DNA from: Acidimicrobiales bacterium
GTDB taxonomy: Bacteria; Actinomycetota; Acidimicrobiia; Acidimicrobiales; Aldehydirespiratoraceae
Direction: 5' to 3'
Assembly (NCBI GenBank): GCA_029247365.1
Contig: JAQWLJ010000073.1
Coordinates: 1 to 64,000 of the forward strand
DNA: 64,000 nucleotides
The position numbers and the translations under genes were made by a program. Shown here piece by piece: positions 42,941 through 53,077 of this stretch. The stretch's first letter is position 1; every line of letters begins with the position of its first letter. The notes under the pieces are model-generated. The model searched no databases. It saw only the letters and a list, made by a program, of their open reading frames with translations, and had not been told where the DNA came from.

Positions 42941-43413
42941 GCGTCGGCTGGCTTCGCCAACATCAACGCGTTGCGCACCGACCGGCACACGAGCAGATCA
43001 CGCTGGTTGTAGGCCCGATGCTCGAACGTCACAACGCCCTGTCCGAGGCGTGACTGCGACGCACGCCGCTTGAGCACCTCGGTTTCGACCCGGATCGTGT
43101 CACCATGGAACAACGGTGCGGGGAAGACGGTCTCCTCGAAGCCGAGGTTGGCTACGGTCGTGCCGAGGGTCGTCTCGTGCACGGAGATGCCGACCACCAG
43201 ACTGAGCGTCAGCAGCGAGTTGACGAGTGGTTGACCGAACTCGGTCTCGTTCTCGCAATAGTCGGCATCGAGATGCAGCCAGGCCGGGTTCATCGTCATC
43301 GTCGTAAAGCCGACGTTGTCGGCCTCGGTGATCGTTCGACGGATGACGTGATGAATGACGAGCCCCTCGTCGAGTTCCTCTAACCACTTGCCTGACACCG
43401 GGCGTTCGCTCAT
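42937..43413 (-). CDS. MaoC-family hydratase
   Basis: 158-residue hot-dog hydratase: [18 protein letters not shown] and [19 protein letters not shown] (hydratase 2 motif region with Asp/His-like positions), then [17 protein letters not shown]. MaoC enzymes hydrate enoyl-CoAs; relatives next to CitE-like lyases act on mesaconyl- or methylglutaconyl-type CoAs. TAGTGT lies 7 nt before the ATG at 43413, which fixes the start; a longer frame upstream is spurious. The single-domain length differs from two-domain mesaconyl-CoA hydratases. Confidence 0.87.
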   Translation of the reverse strand: MSERPVSGKWLEELDEGLVIHHVIRRTITEADNVGFTTMTMNPAWLHLDADYCENETEFGQPLVNSLLTLSLVVGISVHETTLGTTVANLGFEETVFPAPLFHGDTIRVETEVLKRRASQSRLGQGVVTFEHRAYNQRDLLVCRSVRNALMLAKPADA

Positions 43414-43420
43414 GGCGCGG

Positions 43421-43426
43421 ACACTA
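43421..43426 (-). promoter_or_regulatory. -10 hexamer TAGTGT of the MaoC gene (leaderless)
   Basis: TAGTGT on the minus strand, 7 nt (CCGCGCC) before the ATG at 43413. Confidence 0.5.
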
Positions 43427-43465
43427 ATCCCCGGGGCGAGCGTGGGCAGTACGGTGGCGCCAACC

Positions 43466-45703
43466 ATGACCAGAGTCGAACGCACCGTCTGCGATCCGAA
43501 CTGCCACGCCAACCCGAAGTGTGGGCTGAATGCGACGATCCGGAACGGGCGAATCACCGAGATCGGCCCGGCCGACTACCCGATCGACGGCTTCGAGAAC
43601 CGGATCTGCCTGCTGGGCCGGTCCCGACTCGAACAGCAGTACCACCCCGGGCGGCTCACGAAACCACTCAAGCGAGTTGGCGAGCGGGGTGCCGGCGAGT
43701 GGGAAGCGATCTCGTGGGAGGAAGCCGCTCGAATTTTCGTTGCCGAACAGAAGCGGGTTGCGGCCGCGTACGGTGAACGCGCCGTCTCGTTCCAACAAAT
43801 CTCCGGCGCGTACGGTCTTCTCACCCGCAATTCGCCGGTCCGGTACGCATCGCTCACCGGCGGCACGGTGATACGACCGAGCGGCATCGACTTCGGTATC
43901 GCCAAGGGTCTCGAGGCGATGTTCGGCATACCCGCTACCACGTACTTCTCTCCCGGCGGCCACTCCCACGACGATGCCATCAACTCCGAACTCACGATCA
44001 TCTGGGGCGGGAACCCTGCGGTGACCAAGCGGGTCGACCAGGTCGCGCTCCGCCATGCCCGCAAGGCCGGCACCACGCTCATCTGCATCGATCCGGTCCG
44101 CAGCGAAACAGCGAAGATGTCCGACGAGTGGATCTCGCTTCGCCCCGGTAGTGACGGTGCCTTGGCATGGGCACTCGTCCATCAACTGCTCAGCACCGAT
44201 CGCTTCGACCACGATTTCGTGTCTGCCCACACAAACCTGCCGTTCCTCGTCGACCGCGAGACTGGTGCGGTCGTTCGCCGAGGCGGTGAGCCGCTGGTCT
44301 GGTGCGGCTCCGCCAATGCAGCCGTGCTGGTGTCGGACGCCGTCGATCCGGTCCTTCGGGTGGATCGCGCCATCGACGGACGGCCCGCGCGCTCGGTCTT
44401 CAGCCAGGTCGAACAGCTCGCTGCGGAGTTTCCCGCTCCCACTGCGGCCCAGCTCACGGGCGTGCCGGCCGCGGTTATCGAGTCGCTGGCCACCCGCTAT
44501 ATCGGGGCCGACCCGGCGGCGATCCGCATCGGCTACGGAGTCGACCGCTGGTACAGCGCTGATCTCAGCGCTCGTGCGATCGCGATGCTGGCGTGCCTCG
44601 GTGGCTACATCGGGATCCCCGGTGGCGGCGTCAGCCTCGAAGGCGGCAACCGAAGCCTTCCGGTCAAGACCGCCCACTTCGCGATGCCCGACCGCACCCG
44701 CCTCGACGTTCTCAGCATGATGCAAGCCGACTCTGCGGTCATCGACGGCACGCCGTACCCAGTGAAGATGACCTGCGTCTCGCTCGGCAACCCCTTCAAT
44801 CAAGTGAAGCCCCACCGCAACAAGGTTCTCACCGAACACATTGCCGGGCTCGAGTTCATCTGCGTGATCGACCACTTCATGACCGACACGGCGAAGTGGG
44901 CAGACCTCGTCTTGCCGGCGTGTTCGATCTTCGAGAAAGACGACGTCATCGTCGACCGATTCATCCAACTTCAGCAGCGCATCGTCGAACCAGCAGGTGA
45001 CGCGAAACCCGACTTCGAGATCTTCCGCCTACTCGCCGAGGAATACGGCATCGGCGAACACTTTGCGAAGTCACCCGACGAGTACATCGACGAGATGCTC
45101 GACGACGACTCGGCGCTGCTCACCGACGTGACCATGGAACGGCTTCGGCGCGAGAAGGTCGTCTTCCCCTGGCCCACCAACGAGCCCTATGTCGGGTTTC
45201 GTGATCGCGTCTTTCCCACGCCGTCAGGCCGAGTCGAGTTCTTCACTGAGCACTTGCGCGAGCACGGCGCCGAACTGCCGTACTTTCGTGAACCGGTAGA
45301 AGCATCACCCCAAAATCCGCTGTTCAAGCGCTTCCCTCTCGTGCTGTTGTCGTCGCATAGTCGCCACCGGATCCACTCGACGTTCGCAAACCTCGAGATG
45401 ACGAAGAAGAGTGAGCCGGAGCCGGTCGTGCGGATCAGCCCCGCCGACGCCCGCGCCCGCGAGTTGAGCGACGGCGAGATCGTGGAGGTCTTCAATGACC
45501 GCGGCCGGGTGACGATCCGCTGCGTCATCGACGAAACCATCCGAGCAGGATGTGTACTCATCCGGGAGGGTCACTGGATCGACGACTTCATTGAGGGCGA
45601 CGCGTACGGCCTCACCCACGATCACCACAGCCCGACAACAGAGAACTACGCCCACTACGACGTCCTCGTCGAGCTGCGAACGACTCCCGAGGCGACCGGC
45701 TAG
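43466..45703 (+). CDS. Molybdopterin-dependent oxidoreductase (DMSO reductase superfamily)
   Basis: 745-residue catalytic subunit with bis-MGD fold. The N-terminal Fe-S cluster site reads [11 protein letters not shown] followed by a fourth Cys in RICLLGRS; then [33 protein letters not shown] and [19 protein letters not shown], and the C-terminal cofactor domain [18 protein letters not shown]. No Tat signal is seen, so it is probably cytoplasmic. The Mo ligand is not obvious (the SPGGHSHDD region lies where Cys, Ser or Sec is expected). No electron-transfer subunit is encoded nearby. Substrate unknown. Confidence 0.88.
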   Translation: MTRVERTVCDPNCHANPKCGLNATIRNGRITEIGPADYPIDGFENRICLLGRSRLEQQYHPGRLTKPLKRVGERGAGEWEAISWEEAARIFVAEQKRVAAAYGERAVSFQQISGAYGLLTRNSPVRYASLTGGTVIRPSGIDFGIAKGLEAMFGIPATTYFSPGGHSHDDAINSELTIIWGGNPAVTKRVDQVALRHARKAGTTLICIDPVRSETAKMSDEWISLRPGSDGALAWALVHQLLSTDRFDHDFVSAHTNLPFLVDRETGAVVRRGGEPLVWCGSANAAVLVSDAVDPVLRVDRAIDGRPARSVFSQVEQLAAEFPAPTAAQLTGVPAAVIESLATRYIGADPAAIRIGYGVDRWYSADLSARAIAMLACLGGYIGIPGGGVSLEGGNRSLPVKTAHFAMPDRTRLDVLSMMQADSAVIDGTPYPVKMTCVSLGNPFNQVKPHRNKVLTEHIAGLEFICVIDHFMTDTAKWADLVLPACSIFEKDDVIVDRFIQLQQRIVEPAGDAKPDFEIFRLLAEEYGIGEHFAKSPDEYIDEMLDDDSALLTDVTMERLRREKVVFPWPTNEPYVGFRDRVFPTPSGRVEFFTEHLREHGAELPYFREPVEASPQNPLFKRFPLVLLSSHSRHRIHSTFANLEMTKKSEPEPVVRISPADARARELSDGEIVEVFNDRGRVTIRCVIDETIRAGCVLIREGHWIDDFIEGDAYGLTHDHHSPTTENYAHYDVLVELRTTPEATG

Positions 45704-46119
45704 GCGTTCGGTCGGACGAGGTCCTCGGTAATCGGCTCCGCGAACTCGAGGATGCACACGACCCGTCCTTCAGCGGCAGCCACGACGAGCGCGCTGAGGT
45801 CGACGCGGGGCAGGTCGCTTCGCAACGCGAGCGCGCTCAGCTGACGTTCAAATATCTCGAAACAGGTCTCGGTGCCGTCGCCAATGGCGAAGACTTGGGC
45901 CATATGGGCGCGATGGCACGGGACGCCATAGAGGGCTGCAACTGCTTGCGGAATCGGACCCTGAACACAGTCAGCGACACGCAGATCGACGGTGCCGAGT
46001 TCGCCGGGTTCGAGGATCGCGCCGATCGGCGATCGAACGGTCTGATCGACACCGAGCGAACGGCCACAGCCGCCGAATACAAGTAGCACAGCTGCGAGGA
46101 GCAGCGCGGCGCGGGTCAT
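45700..46119 (-). CDS. Lipoprotein with septum-formation-like domain
   Basis: 139 residues from the ATG at 46119, which directly precedes a lipoprotein signal (MTRAALLLAAVLLVFGGC, lipobox FGGC). The mature part has a two-Cys pattern VADCVQGP...VPCHRAHMAQVFAI like the septum-formation domain common in actinobacterial membrane proteins (DC...VPC--H--EV). Two more cysteines (ETCFEIF, VVCILEF) could form a second disulfide. It converges on the molybdopterin gene with stops overlapping by 2 bases. Role unknown. Confidence 0.75.
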   Translation of the reverse strand: MTRAALLLAAVLLVFGGCGRSLGVDQTVRSPIGAILEPGELGTVDLRVADCVQGPIPQAVAALYGVPCHRAHMAQVFAIGDGTETCFEIFERQLSALALRSDLPRVDLSALVVAAAEGRVVCILEFAEPITEDLVRPNA

Positions 46120-46255
46120 CGCCGCGAGCTCTCTGCAGGTCGGAATCCGACGGCGTGGCAACGTCGGGGATCGTCATGGCCCGAACGCGTCGCGCAACCG
46201 TCAGCGCAGTGGTCGTACCCGTCGTTGCGGACCGCAGAGATGTGGCGACGCGAAC

Positions 46256-46456
46256 TCATGCCCGATCCTCGCACGTCGCCGTGTCGGGTCGAAACGGCAC
46301 CAGGATGTGGGCGCACAGTGAGACGACATCGGCTACCTCCACCCGGGCTCCACCGGTCTCGATACGATCACCAGCCTCGCTGAACTCGACCGAGCCGGGA
46401 GATGCGATGATGCCGAACAGCACTACTGCGAGCGGAAATCTTGTGTCTGTCGACAC
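46256..46456 (-). CDS. Possible small hypothetical protein (66 aa)
   Basis: A GTG-started frame encoding a 66-residue protein with alternating hydrophobic strands (FPLAVVLFGIIASPGSVEFSE, RVEVADVVSLCAHILVPF). It reads like a small folded domain rather than a shadow, but no family is recognised and no clear ribosome site or -10 at the usual spacing is found. The rest of 46120-46493 shows nothing else besides the promoter of the next gene. Confidence 0.35.
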   Translation of the reverse strand: MSTDTRFPLAVVLFGIIASPGSVEFSEAGDRIETGGARVEVADVVSLCAHILVPFRPDTATCEDRA

Positions 46457-46481
46457 ACTCTTGCCGGGCCGCCCTCACCGG

Positions 46482-46487
46482 TAGCCT
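46482..46487 (+). promoter_or_regulatory. -10 hexamer TAGCCT of the mycothione reductase gene (leaderless)
   Basis: TAGCCT, then TTCTCC, then the ATG at 46494; no ribosome-binding site. Confidence 0.5.
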
Positions 46488-46493
46488 TTCTCC

Positions 46494-47849
46494 ATGGCCA
46501 CCCACGACCTGCTCATCATCGGCGCCGGCAGCGGCAATTCAGTGATCGGCCCCGAACACGATGACATGGACGTCGCCATTGTCGAACGCGGACTGTTCGG
46601 CGGCACCTGCCTCAACGTCGGCTGTATTCCCTCGAAGATGTTGGTCTATGCGGCCGAGGTTGCCGAGTTGGCCGCGCACATCGGCCCCAAGCTCGGGGTC
46701 CACACGACGTTCAAGGGCGCTGATTGGCCAGCGATACGCAACCGGGTCTTCGATCGGATCGATCCGATCGCTGCCGGCGGCGAGGACTATCGCAAGAGCC
46801 TCGACAACGTCACCGTCTACCAAAACGATGCCACGTTCATCGGGCCCAAAGAGATTCACGTTGGCGGCGAGACCATCACCGCCGACAAGATCGTGATCGC
46901 GGCCGGAGCCCGAGCCTGGGCGCCACCCATCGACGGTCTCGACGCGGTCGGGTACCACACGTCCGACACCATCATGCGGCTTGACGAGCTTCCAAGGCGG
47001 CTCGCAGTCCTTGGCGGCGGCTATATCGCCACCGAACTCGGCAACGTGTTCGGGATGCTCGGCACCGAGGTGACATTCATCGTCCGAAGCGACGCGATGC
47101 TGCGCAACGAAGACGACGCGATCTCTGCCGCCTTCACCGAGGCGTACAAGCAGAAGTTCGTTACCCGATTCATGTCGGGAGTGCACTCGGCTCGCCGCGA
47201 CGGTGACGAGCTCGTGCTCAATCTGTTCCCCGGCCACGAGGAGCTGCGCGTCGACGAGGTGCTGGTTGCTACCGGTCGTATCCCCAACGGTGACCAACTC
47301 GACCTGGCTGCGCATGGCTTCGCCATGGACGACGCCGGCTACCTGATCACCGACTCGAACCTCCGCACCAACATCGACGGCGTGTTTGCGCTCGGCGACA
47401 TCACCAACCCCGTCCAGCTCAAGCACGTCGCGAACCACGAGGCGAAGGTCGTACGCCACAACCTCGCCAACCCTGATTCGATGATCGAGGTCAACCACAA
47501 CTTCATCCCCCATGCCGTGTTCGGCCACCCGCAGGTGGCCTCGGTCGGCATGACCGAGCGCGATGCCCACGCCGCTGGGCTCGACGTCACGTGCCACATC
47601 CAGCCGTACGCCTCGGCCGCCTACGGCTGGGCAATGGAGGACACCACCAGCATCGTGAAGCTCGTCATGGACTCGCAGACCCGTCTCCTGGTCGGCGCCC
47701 ATATCTGCGGCCCGCAGGCCTCGACACTGATCCAGCAGCTGATTCAAGGCATGGTCTTTGGCCAGACCGTTGATCAGATGGCAACGGGCCAGTACTACAT
47801 CCACCCGGCGCTCCCCGAGGTCGTCGAGCAGGCGCTGCTCGAGCTGTGA
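46494..47849 (+). CDS. mtr: Mycothione reductase
   Basis: FAD disulfide reductase that regenerates mycothiol, the main low-molecular-weight thiol of Actinobacteria, from mycothione with NADPH. The 451-residue product has the redox site GGTCLNVGCIPSKM (CxxxxC), second dinucleotide fold VLGGGYIATELG, FALGDITNPVQLKHVAN and the C-terminal His-Glu pair in YYIHPALPEVVEQALL, which is typical of mycothione reductase rather than dihydrolipoamide dehydrogenase. The first FAD loop reads IIGAGSGNSVIG. Co-translated with an SDR gene downstream. Confidence 0.9.
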   Translation: MATHDLLIIGAGSGNSVIGPEHDDMDVAIVERGLFGGTCLNVGCIPSKMLVYAAEVAELAAHIGPKLGVHTTFKGADWPAIRNRVFDRIDPIAAGGEDYRKSLDNVTVYQNDATFIGPKEIHVGGETITADKIVIAAGARAWAPPIDGLDAVGYHTSDTIMRLDELPRRLAVLGGGYIATELGNVFGMLGTEVTFIVRSDAMLRNEDDAISAAFTEAYKQKFVTRFMSGVHSARRDGDELVLNLFPGHEELRVDEVLVATGRIPNGDQLDLAAHGFAMDDAGYLITDSNLRTNIDGVFALGDITNPVQLKHVANHEAKVVRHNLANPDSMIEVNHNFIPHAVFGHPQVASVGMTERDAHAAGLDVTCHIQPYASAAYGWAMEDTTSIVKLVMDSQTRLLVGAHICGPQASTLIQQLIQGMVFGQTVDQMATGQYYIHPALPEVVEQALLEL

Positions 47850-48538
47850 GGGCGCTCGTTACCGGCGCCGGACGCGGCTTGGGCGCCGCGCTCGTCAACG
47901 AGCTGGCCACCCGTGGCATCACGGTCATCGGGACGGCACGACGCGACGTCCCAACCGACGTTGCCCGGTCCTGCGAGCACATCGTGCAGCTGGATCTCGC
48001 CGACCGTTTATCGATCGCTGCCGCTGTCAACGAGCTGAACACCATTGGCGAGCCGATCGATCTGCTCGTCAACAATGCCGGCCTCGATGGCCGATCGGTC
48101 GGCGGCGGCGAACACGATCGCGGGCCGCTCGAGATCGACCCCAACGTGTTCATGCGGCAGATCGAGGTCAACGCCCTCGGCCCGTTGCTGCTGTCTCGTG
48201 GTCTGGTTGAGCTGTTGCAGGCCGCCACGGCACCGAGGATCGTCAATGTCTCCTCACAGCTCGGCCATCCCGAGGTCGTGCGACGAGCAGGCCGCGACGT
48301 CGGTTACAACGCTTCAAAGGCCGCGCTCACGACTACCAGCGCCACACTCGCTCGGGACCTCCCGGGCGTCACCGTTGTTGCGGTTCATCCGGGCTGGGTG
48401 CGAACCGACATGGGTGGGCCCGAAGCTGCCCTCAGCGTCGAGGAGTCCGCAACACGTCTCGTCGATGCCATGTTGGCTCTTCGCCCCGAGCACAGCGGCC
48501 AATTCCTCGACGTCGACGGTTATCCGTTTCAGCCCTAG
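47846..48538 (+). CDS. Short-chain dehydrogenase/reductase
   Basis: 230 residues with TGAGRGLGAAL cofactor motif, NNAGLDG, catalytic Ser in IVNVSSQLG and YNASK, and the PGWVRTDMGG segment. The start GTG overlaps the mtr stop (GTGA), so it is co-translated with mycothione reductase and may act on a thiol adduct or related carbonyl; this link is only positional. No substrate can be assigned. Confidence 0.88.
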   Translation: MRALVTGAGRGLGAALVNELATRGITVIGTARRDVPTDVARSCEHIVQLDLADRLSIAAAVNELNTIGEPIDLLVNNAGLDGRSVGGGEHDRGPLEIDPNVFMRQIEVNALGPLLLSRGLVELLQAATAPRIVNVSSQLGHPEVVRRAGRDVGYNASKAALTTTSATLARDLPGVTVVAVHPGWVRTDMGGPEAALSVEESATRLVDAMLALRPEHSGQFLDVDGYPFQP

Positions 48539-48553
48539 CCGACCGGTTGTCAA

Positions 48554-50167
48554 TCAGCCGCCCGCCAGCTCCTCCGCCGTCTTCTGGGCCCACTGATAGT
48601 CGGGCTTGCCGTTCGGGCCTCGCATGATGCTGTCAACTCGGAAAATCCGCTTCGGCGTCTTGTAGGCCGCAATATGGGTACGGGCATGAGCCACGAGATC
48701 ATCGTCGACCACCTCGGTTCCCGGCTCGAGGCTCAGGACTGCGTTGACGGTCTGACCCCATCGTTCATCGGGAAGGCCCACCACGTTGCAGTCGACGACG
48801 TCGGGGTGGCTCTTGAGCGCCTCCTCGACCTCCTCCGGATAGATCTTCTCGCCGCCGGAGTTGATGCAGACCGATCCGCGCCCGAGCAAAGTGATCATGC
48901 CGTTTGCCTCGACGGTTGCGTAGTCGCCAGGTATCGAATACCGAACCCCGTCGATCGTCGGGAAGGTCTCTGCGGTCTTGCGTTCGTCTTTGAAGTAGCC
49001 GAGCGGAACGATGCCTCGGTTTGCGAGGCGACCGGTCTCGCCCGAACCGGGTGTGACCATCCGGCCGTCATCGGTGATGACGACTGTCGACTCACCCAGC
49101 TGAAACTTGCCGGTGGTCGCCTCGGTGTCACCCTTGGTGAGCTGCTGGCCCTGCCCCGGGCTCTCCGAGGAACCCAGGCTGTCAAGGAGGGTCAACGTCT
49201 TGTAGCTGAGGAACCGCGCTTTGGACTCCTTGGACCACATCACCCCCGACGACATGATCTGGAAGAGACTCGACAGATCGTGAGGTTCGCCTGCGGCTGT
49301 GGCCCGGTCGAGCTCTTCGAGCATCGGACGCGAGAAGGCCTCGCCGACAATCGCCAGCATCGTCAATCGGTGATGGGCGACGACCTCCCACAGTTCTTTC
49401 GCGTCGAACGACCGGCTCGCGAGCGTGGTGACTGCGCCACCGCAGCTCAGCACCTGCAGCGACACGATGCCCGAAGTGCCGTGCATCAGGGGCGCACCGG
49501 CGAGCACCCGGGTTGTCCGGCCCCGCTCGTGGAGCTCGACCGCTGCGGCCACGGCGTCCTCGACCGTCTCTGGGACCCCAACGCCGAGCGGCCGGTAGAA
49601 CGCTGCGGAGTTCTTCTGCAGCTCGACGTGGGGCCACATGACGGCCTTGGGGTGCCCCGTAGTCCCCCCGGTATACAGAAACCAGAGGTCGTCGCCCGAC
49701 CGCTCGATGCGCGGTGCGGGCTCATGGTGCGCGGTGAGGTCGTCGTAGTGGACCGCGCCGTCGAGCAACGTGCCCCCGCCGACCTGGACGAGAAGTTCAA
49801 GGTCGGGACACCGATCCTTCACCTCCGCGATGCGGTCGGCGAGCGTGTGATCGAAAAAAACTGCCTTCGCGTCGGCGTTGGTGAGCAGATAGTGGAGTTC
49901 GTCGGAGAGGTAGCGGTAGTTGACGTTGCATGGCACCGCCCGTTGCTTGAACGCTGCGAACTGTGCTTCTTCGTATTCGAAGCCGTTGTACAGGTAGAGC
50001 GCAACCTTGTTGTCGTGGCCTACCCCAGCCGCTGTCAGCGCTGCCGCGATGCGCGCCGACCGGTCTTCGAACTCTCCCCACGTATGCATGTCGAAGCCGT
50101 GTGCGGCCGCGGGTGCGTCGGGAACCGCGTCAGCGATCCCCTCCCAAATCGAGGCGAAGTTCGGCAT
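48554..50167 (-). CDS. Acyl-CoA synthetase (AMP-binding family)
   Basis: Activates a carboxylic acid to acyl-CoA via an acyl-AMP. The 537-residue product has the P-loop-like YTGGTTGHPKAV motif, the A5-like DSLGSSESPGQGQ segment, and the C-terminal INSGGEKIYPEEVEEALKSHPDV and GKPDYQWAQKTAEEL with the catalytic Lys in the last segment. It resembles actinobacterial FadD-type enzymes for long-chain or sterol side-chain acids. AGGAGG lies 6 nt before the ATG at 50167 (a GTG directly precedes it), so this side of the divergent promoter is leadered. Confidence 0.9.
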   Translation of the reverse strand: MPNFASIWEGIADAVPDAPAAAHGFDMHTWGEFEDRSARIAAALTAAGVGHDNKVALYLYNGFEYEEAQFAAFKQRAVPCNVNYRYLSDELHYLLTNADAKAVFFDHTLADRIAEVKDRCPDLELLVQVGGGTLLDGAVHYDDLTAHHEPAPRIERSGDDLWFLYTGGTTGHPKAVMWPHVELQKNSAAFYRPLGVGVPETVEDAVAAAVELHERGRTTRVLAGAPLMHGTSGIVSLQVLSCGGAVTTLASRSFDAKELWEVVAHHRLTMLAIVGEAFSRPMLEELDRATAAGEPHDLSSLFQIMSSGVMWSKESKARFLSYKTLTLLDSLGSSESPGQGQQLTKGDTEATTGKFQLGESTVVITDDGRMVTPGSGETGRLANRGIVPLGYFKDERKTAETFPTIDGVRYSIPGDYATVEANGMITLLGRGSVCINSGGEKIYPEEVEEALKSHPDVVDCNVVGLPDERWGQTVNAVLSLEPGTEVVDDDLVAHARTHIAAYKTPKRIFRVDSIMRGPNGKPDYQWAQKTAEELAGG

Positions 50168-50190
50168 CACGGTCCTCCTGAATCCCGCTG

Positions 50191-50200
50191 AGCATAGGCT
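50191..50200. promoter_or_regulatory. Overlapping divergent -10 elements (AGCATAGGCT)
   Basis: TATGCT on the minus strand serves the acyl-CoA synthetase (leader of about 16 nt with AGGAGG); TAGGCT on the plus strand (50195-50200) lies 6 nt before the GTG of glpD. The ten bases are identical to those at 23729-23738. Confidence 0.6.
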
Positions 50201-50206
50201 TGACGC

Positions 50207-51919
50207 GTGGCCTCTCCCGAACCCGGTTCACTGAGCCCCGATCAACGCACTGCAGCGTTGCGTGACATGTCCGAACGCCCGCTCGACATCCTCGTCATCG
50301 GCGGCGGTGTCACCGGTGTTGGATGCGCGCTCGATGCTGCCACCCGAGGCCTGCGAGTGGGGCTCGTTGAGCAGCGCGACCTTGCGTCGGGGACCTCCAG
50401 CCGCAGCTCCAAGCTGATGCATGGCGGTCTGCGCTACCTCGAAGAGAAGGACTTTGCCCTCGTCTACGAGGCACTCCAAGAACGCGGGCTGCATACGAAC
50501 CGCATCGCGCCGCACATGGTGCGGCCGGTCTCGTTTCTGATCCCGTTGACCGGCCGGGTCTGGCAACGCCTCTACTACGGCGCCGGTGTGCTGCTCTACG
50601 ACCTGATGGCGCTCGCCCGGGGGAAGAAGTTCCCGGTTCATCGGCACCTCTCTCGTCGCAAAGCCCTCGAACTCGCGCCCGGCCTCAAGCGGTCATCGCT
50701 GATCGGCGGCATCCTCTATCACGACGCTCAGATTGACGATGCCCGTCACACCGTCGCCGTCGCCCGTACCGCAGCCCGCCACGGGGCTCACATCGCAACC
50801 TCGACCCGGGTCATCGACCTCCTCAAGGACAAGGGTCGAATCGTCGGAGCCCGAGTACTCGATGTCGAGTCCGAAACCGAGCACGACATTCGTGCCAAAC
50901 GGGTCATCAACGCCACCGGTGTGTGGATCGACGACATCCAGGACATGGCCGGCCCATCCGGCCTCTCGGTGAGAGCCGCCAAGGGCGTACACATCGTGGT
51001 TCCCCGGTCGGCCATCGACAGCGAAACCGGCGTCGTGCTTCGAACACCCACGAGCGTGTTGTTCATCATCCCGTGGGGGGAGTACTGGCTCCTCGGCACC
51101 ACGGACACAAAGTGGGACCTCGATCGTGCCCACCCAGCCGCCTCGTCGGCCGACATCGAGTACCTCCTCGAGCAAGCCAATGCCGCGCTCGACCGGCCGC
51201 TACGGCGTGACCACGTGGTCGGCGTCTACGCCGGCCTCCGTCCGTTGATCAGCGGCGAAGCCGATGAGACCGCTCGTCTGAGCCGCGAACACGCTGTCGC
51301 TCAACCCGTACCCGGGCTCATCTCCATCGCGGGCGGCAAGTACACGACGTATCGGGTCATGGCCGCCGACGCAATCGACATGGCAGTCGAAGGTCTCGGG
51401 CGCCAAACCGGTGCGTCGGTCACCGATCGCGTCGAGCTCATCGGGGCCGATGAGTGGGACACGGTCAAGGACTCGGGTCCCGAGTTGGCCGCGCGCCACG
51501 GTCTCCCCGAGGCCGTTGTCAAACGACTCCTCTGGCGCCACGGATCGGGCAGTGTCGCCGTGCTCGCCCTCGCCGACGACCAGCCCGAACTTCTCGAGGT
51601 GCTCCCCGGAGCCGGCTACATCGCCGCTGAAGCCATCTACGCAGTGCGCCATGAAGGGGCCCTGCACCTCGAAGACGTGCTCGCCCGCAGGATGCGAATC
51701 TCGATTGAGACGATCGATCGCGGCATCGAGATCGCCGACCGCGTCGCAGCGCTGATCGGGCCCGAGCTCGGCTGGTCCGATAGCGACCTCGCCGGTGAGG
51801 TCGAACGTTGGCACGATCGCGTCGATGCCGAGGTGGGGGCCAACGCGACCCCCGACGACGAGACGGCACAGTCCGTCCGGCGAACCGCCGTCGACGGTCG
51901 GGGCTTGATCGAGGCCTGA
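50207..51919 (+). CDS. glpD: Aerobic glycerol-3-phosphate dehydrogenase
   Basis: Membrane-associated FAD enzyme oxidising glycerol 3-phosphate to dihydroxyacetone phosphate, feeding electrons to quinone and linking to the tpiA step. The 570-residue product has the FAD motif [21 protein letters not shown], the [16 protein letters not shown] signature, [18 protein letters not shown], and the C-terminal domain with GGKYTTYR. The start is a leaderless-type GTG 6 nt after TAGGCT. Glycerol kinase and transport genes are not adjacent. Confidence 0.95.
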   Translation: MASPEPGSLSPDQRTAALRDMSERPLDILVIGGGVTGVGCALDAATRGLRVGLVEQRDLASGTSSRSSKLMHGGLRYLEEKDFALVYEALQERGLHTNRIAPHMVRPVSFLIPLTGRVWQRLYYGAGVLLYDLMALARGKKFPVHRHLSRRKALELAPGLKRSSLIGGILYHDAQIDDARHTVAVARTAARHGAHIATSTRVIDLLKDKGRIVGARVLDVESETEHDIRAKRVINATGVWIDDIQDMAGPSGLSVRAAKGVHIVVPRSAIDSETGVVLRTPTSVLFIIPWGEYWLLGTTDTKWDLDRAHPAASSADIEYLLEQANAALDRPLRRDHVVGVYAGLRPLISGEADETARLSREHAVAQPVPGLISIAGGKYTTYRVMAADAIDMAVEGLGRQTGASVTDRVELIGADEWDTVKDSGPELAARHGLPEAVVKRLLWRHGSGSVAVLALADDQPELLEVLPGAGYIAAEAIYAVRHEGALHLEDVLARRMRISIETIDRGIEIADRVAALIGPELGWSDSDLAGEVERWHDRVDAEVGANATPDDETAQSVRRTAVDGRGLIEA

Positions 51920-51950
51920 AACCATCGGTCGTCGACCGCCCCACCGGTCC

Positions 51951-51956
51951 TACACT
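51951..51956 (+). promoter_or_regulatory. -10 hexamer TACACT of aroC (leaderless)
   Basis: TACACT, then TCTCTCC, then the ATG at 51964, in the 44-nt gap after glpD; no ribosome-binding site. Confidence 0.5.
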
Positions 51957-51963
51957 TCTCTCC

Positions 51964-53070
51964 ATGGCCAGCTCGTCCGGAACCCTCTTCCGCGTCACCA
52001 CCTTCGGCGAATCGCACGGCGGTGGCGTGGGTGTGGTGATCGACGGCTGCCCGCCTCGACTCGCCCTCGACGTCGCCACCATCCAGGCCGATCTTGACCG
52101 GCGACGTCCGGGCCAGAGCCGCCTTGTCACCCAACGCGACGAGGCCGACCAGGCGGAGATTCTTTCCGGGGTCTTCGACGGCTACACCACCGGCACGCCA
52201 ATTGCGATCCTCGTCCGCAACAAGGATCACAACAGCGGTGCGTACGACCACCTCCGCGACGTCTACCGGCCGTCCCACGCCGACTACACCTACGACGCCA
52301 AGTACGGCTTCCGAAACTGGGCCGGCGGCGGTCGTGCGAGTGCGCGCGAAACGATCGGACGGGTGGCAGCGGCTGCGATTGCCCGCCGGCTCCTTCACGA
52401 GGTCGTCGGTGTCGAGGTGCTGGCCTGGGTTGACCAGGTCGCCCAGATCGATGCAGCGGTCGACGCCGAAACAGTCACCCCCGCAGAGGTCGAGGTCGAC
52501 CCCACCCGCTGCCCCGACGCCGCTGCGGCGGCCGCAATGACCGAAGCCATCGAACAAGCTCGTCGCGACGGCAACTCCCTTGGCGGGGTCATTCGAGGCG
52601 TGGCCCGCCACGTTCCGGCCGGCCTCGGTGAGCCCGTGTTCGACAAGCTCGACGCCGACCTCGCTGGCTCGCTGATGTCGCTCCCTGCGGCCAAAGGCAT
52701 CGAGATTGGAAGCGGGTTCGCTGGCACTCGGATGAGCGGTCTCGACCACAACGACCCGTTCGAATCCCGTGCCGACGGCACAATCACCACCACCACCAAC
52801 AACTCCGGTGGGATCCAGGGTGGAATCAGCAACGGCGAGAACATCACTGTCCGGGTCGCGTTCAAGCCCACCGGCACAATCTCGAGTGAACAAAAAACTG
52901 TCACGCGCGACGGCGAGGCCACAACGCTGGCAGCCCGCGGGCGCCACGATCCGTGCGTGCTTCCCCGCGCCGTGCCAATGGTCGAAGCCCAGATGCTGCT
53001 GGTGCTCGCAGATCACTGGCTCCGTCAGCGAGCGGTCGACGTGCTTCCGCCGCTGCCCGAACTGCCGTAG
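51964..53070 (+). CDS. aroC: Chorismate synthase
   Basis: Converts 5-enolpyruvylshikimate 3-phosphate to chorismate using reduced FMN. The 368-residue product has [16 protein letters not shown] (first signature), [24 protein letters not shown] (second signature), and [16 protein letters not shown] (third signature). ATG at 51964 is fixed by the -10 spacing and family start ([15 protein letters not shown]). Isolated from other aro genes in this window. It converges on gcvT with 7 nt between the stops. Confidence 0.97.
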   Translation: MASSSGTLFRVTTFGESHGGGVGVVIDGCPPRLALDVATIQADLDRRRPGQSRLVTQRDEADQAEILSGVFDGYTTGTPIAILVRNKDHNSGAYDHLRDVYRPSHADYTYDAKYGFRNWAGGGRASARETIGRVAAAAIARRLLHEVVGVEVLAWVDQVAQIDAAVDAETVTPAEVEVDPTRCPDAAAAAAMTEAIEQARRDGNSLGGVIRGVARHVPAGLGEPVFDKLDADLAGSLMSLPAAKGIEIGSGFAGTRMSGLDHNDPFESRADGTITTTTNNSGGIQGGISNGENITVRVAFKPTGTISSEQKTVTRDGEATTLAARGRHDPCVLPRAVPMVEAQMLLVLADHWLRQRAVDVLPPLPELP

Positions 53071-53077
53071 CGCTGCC

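Noticed and set aside
43424-44968. 514-residue minus-strand frame
   Set aside because: Antisense to the molybdopterin oxidoreductase, which carries all family motifs.
48674-50191. 505-residue plus-strand frame
   Set aside because: Antisense to the acyl-CoA synthetase; no motif of its own.
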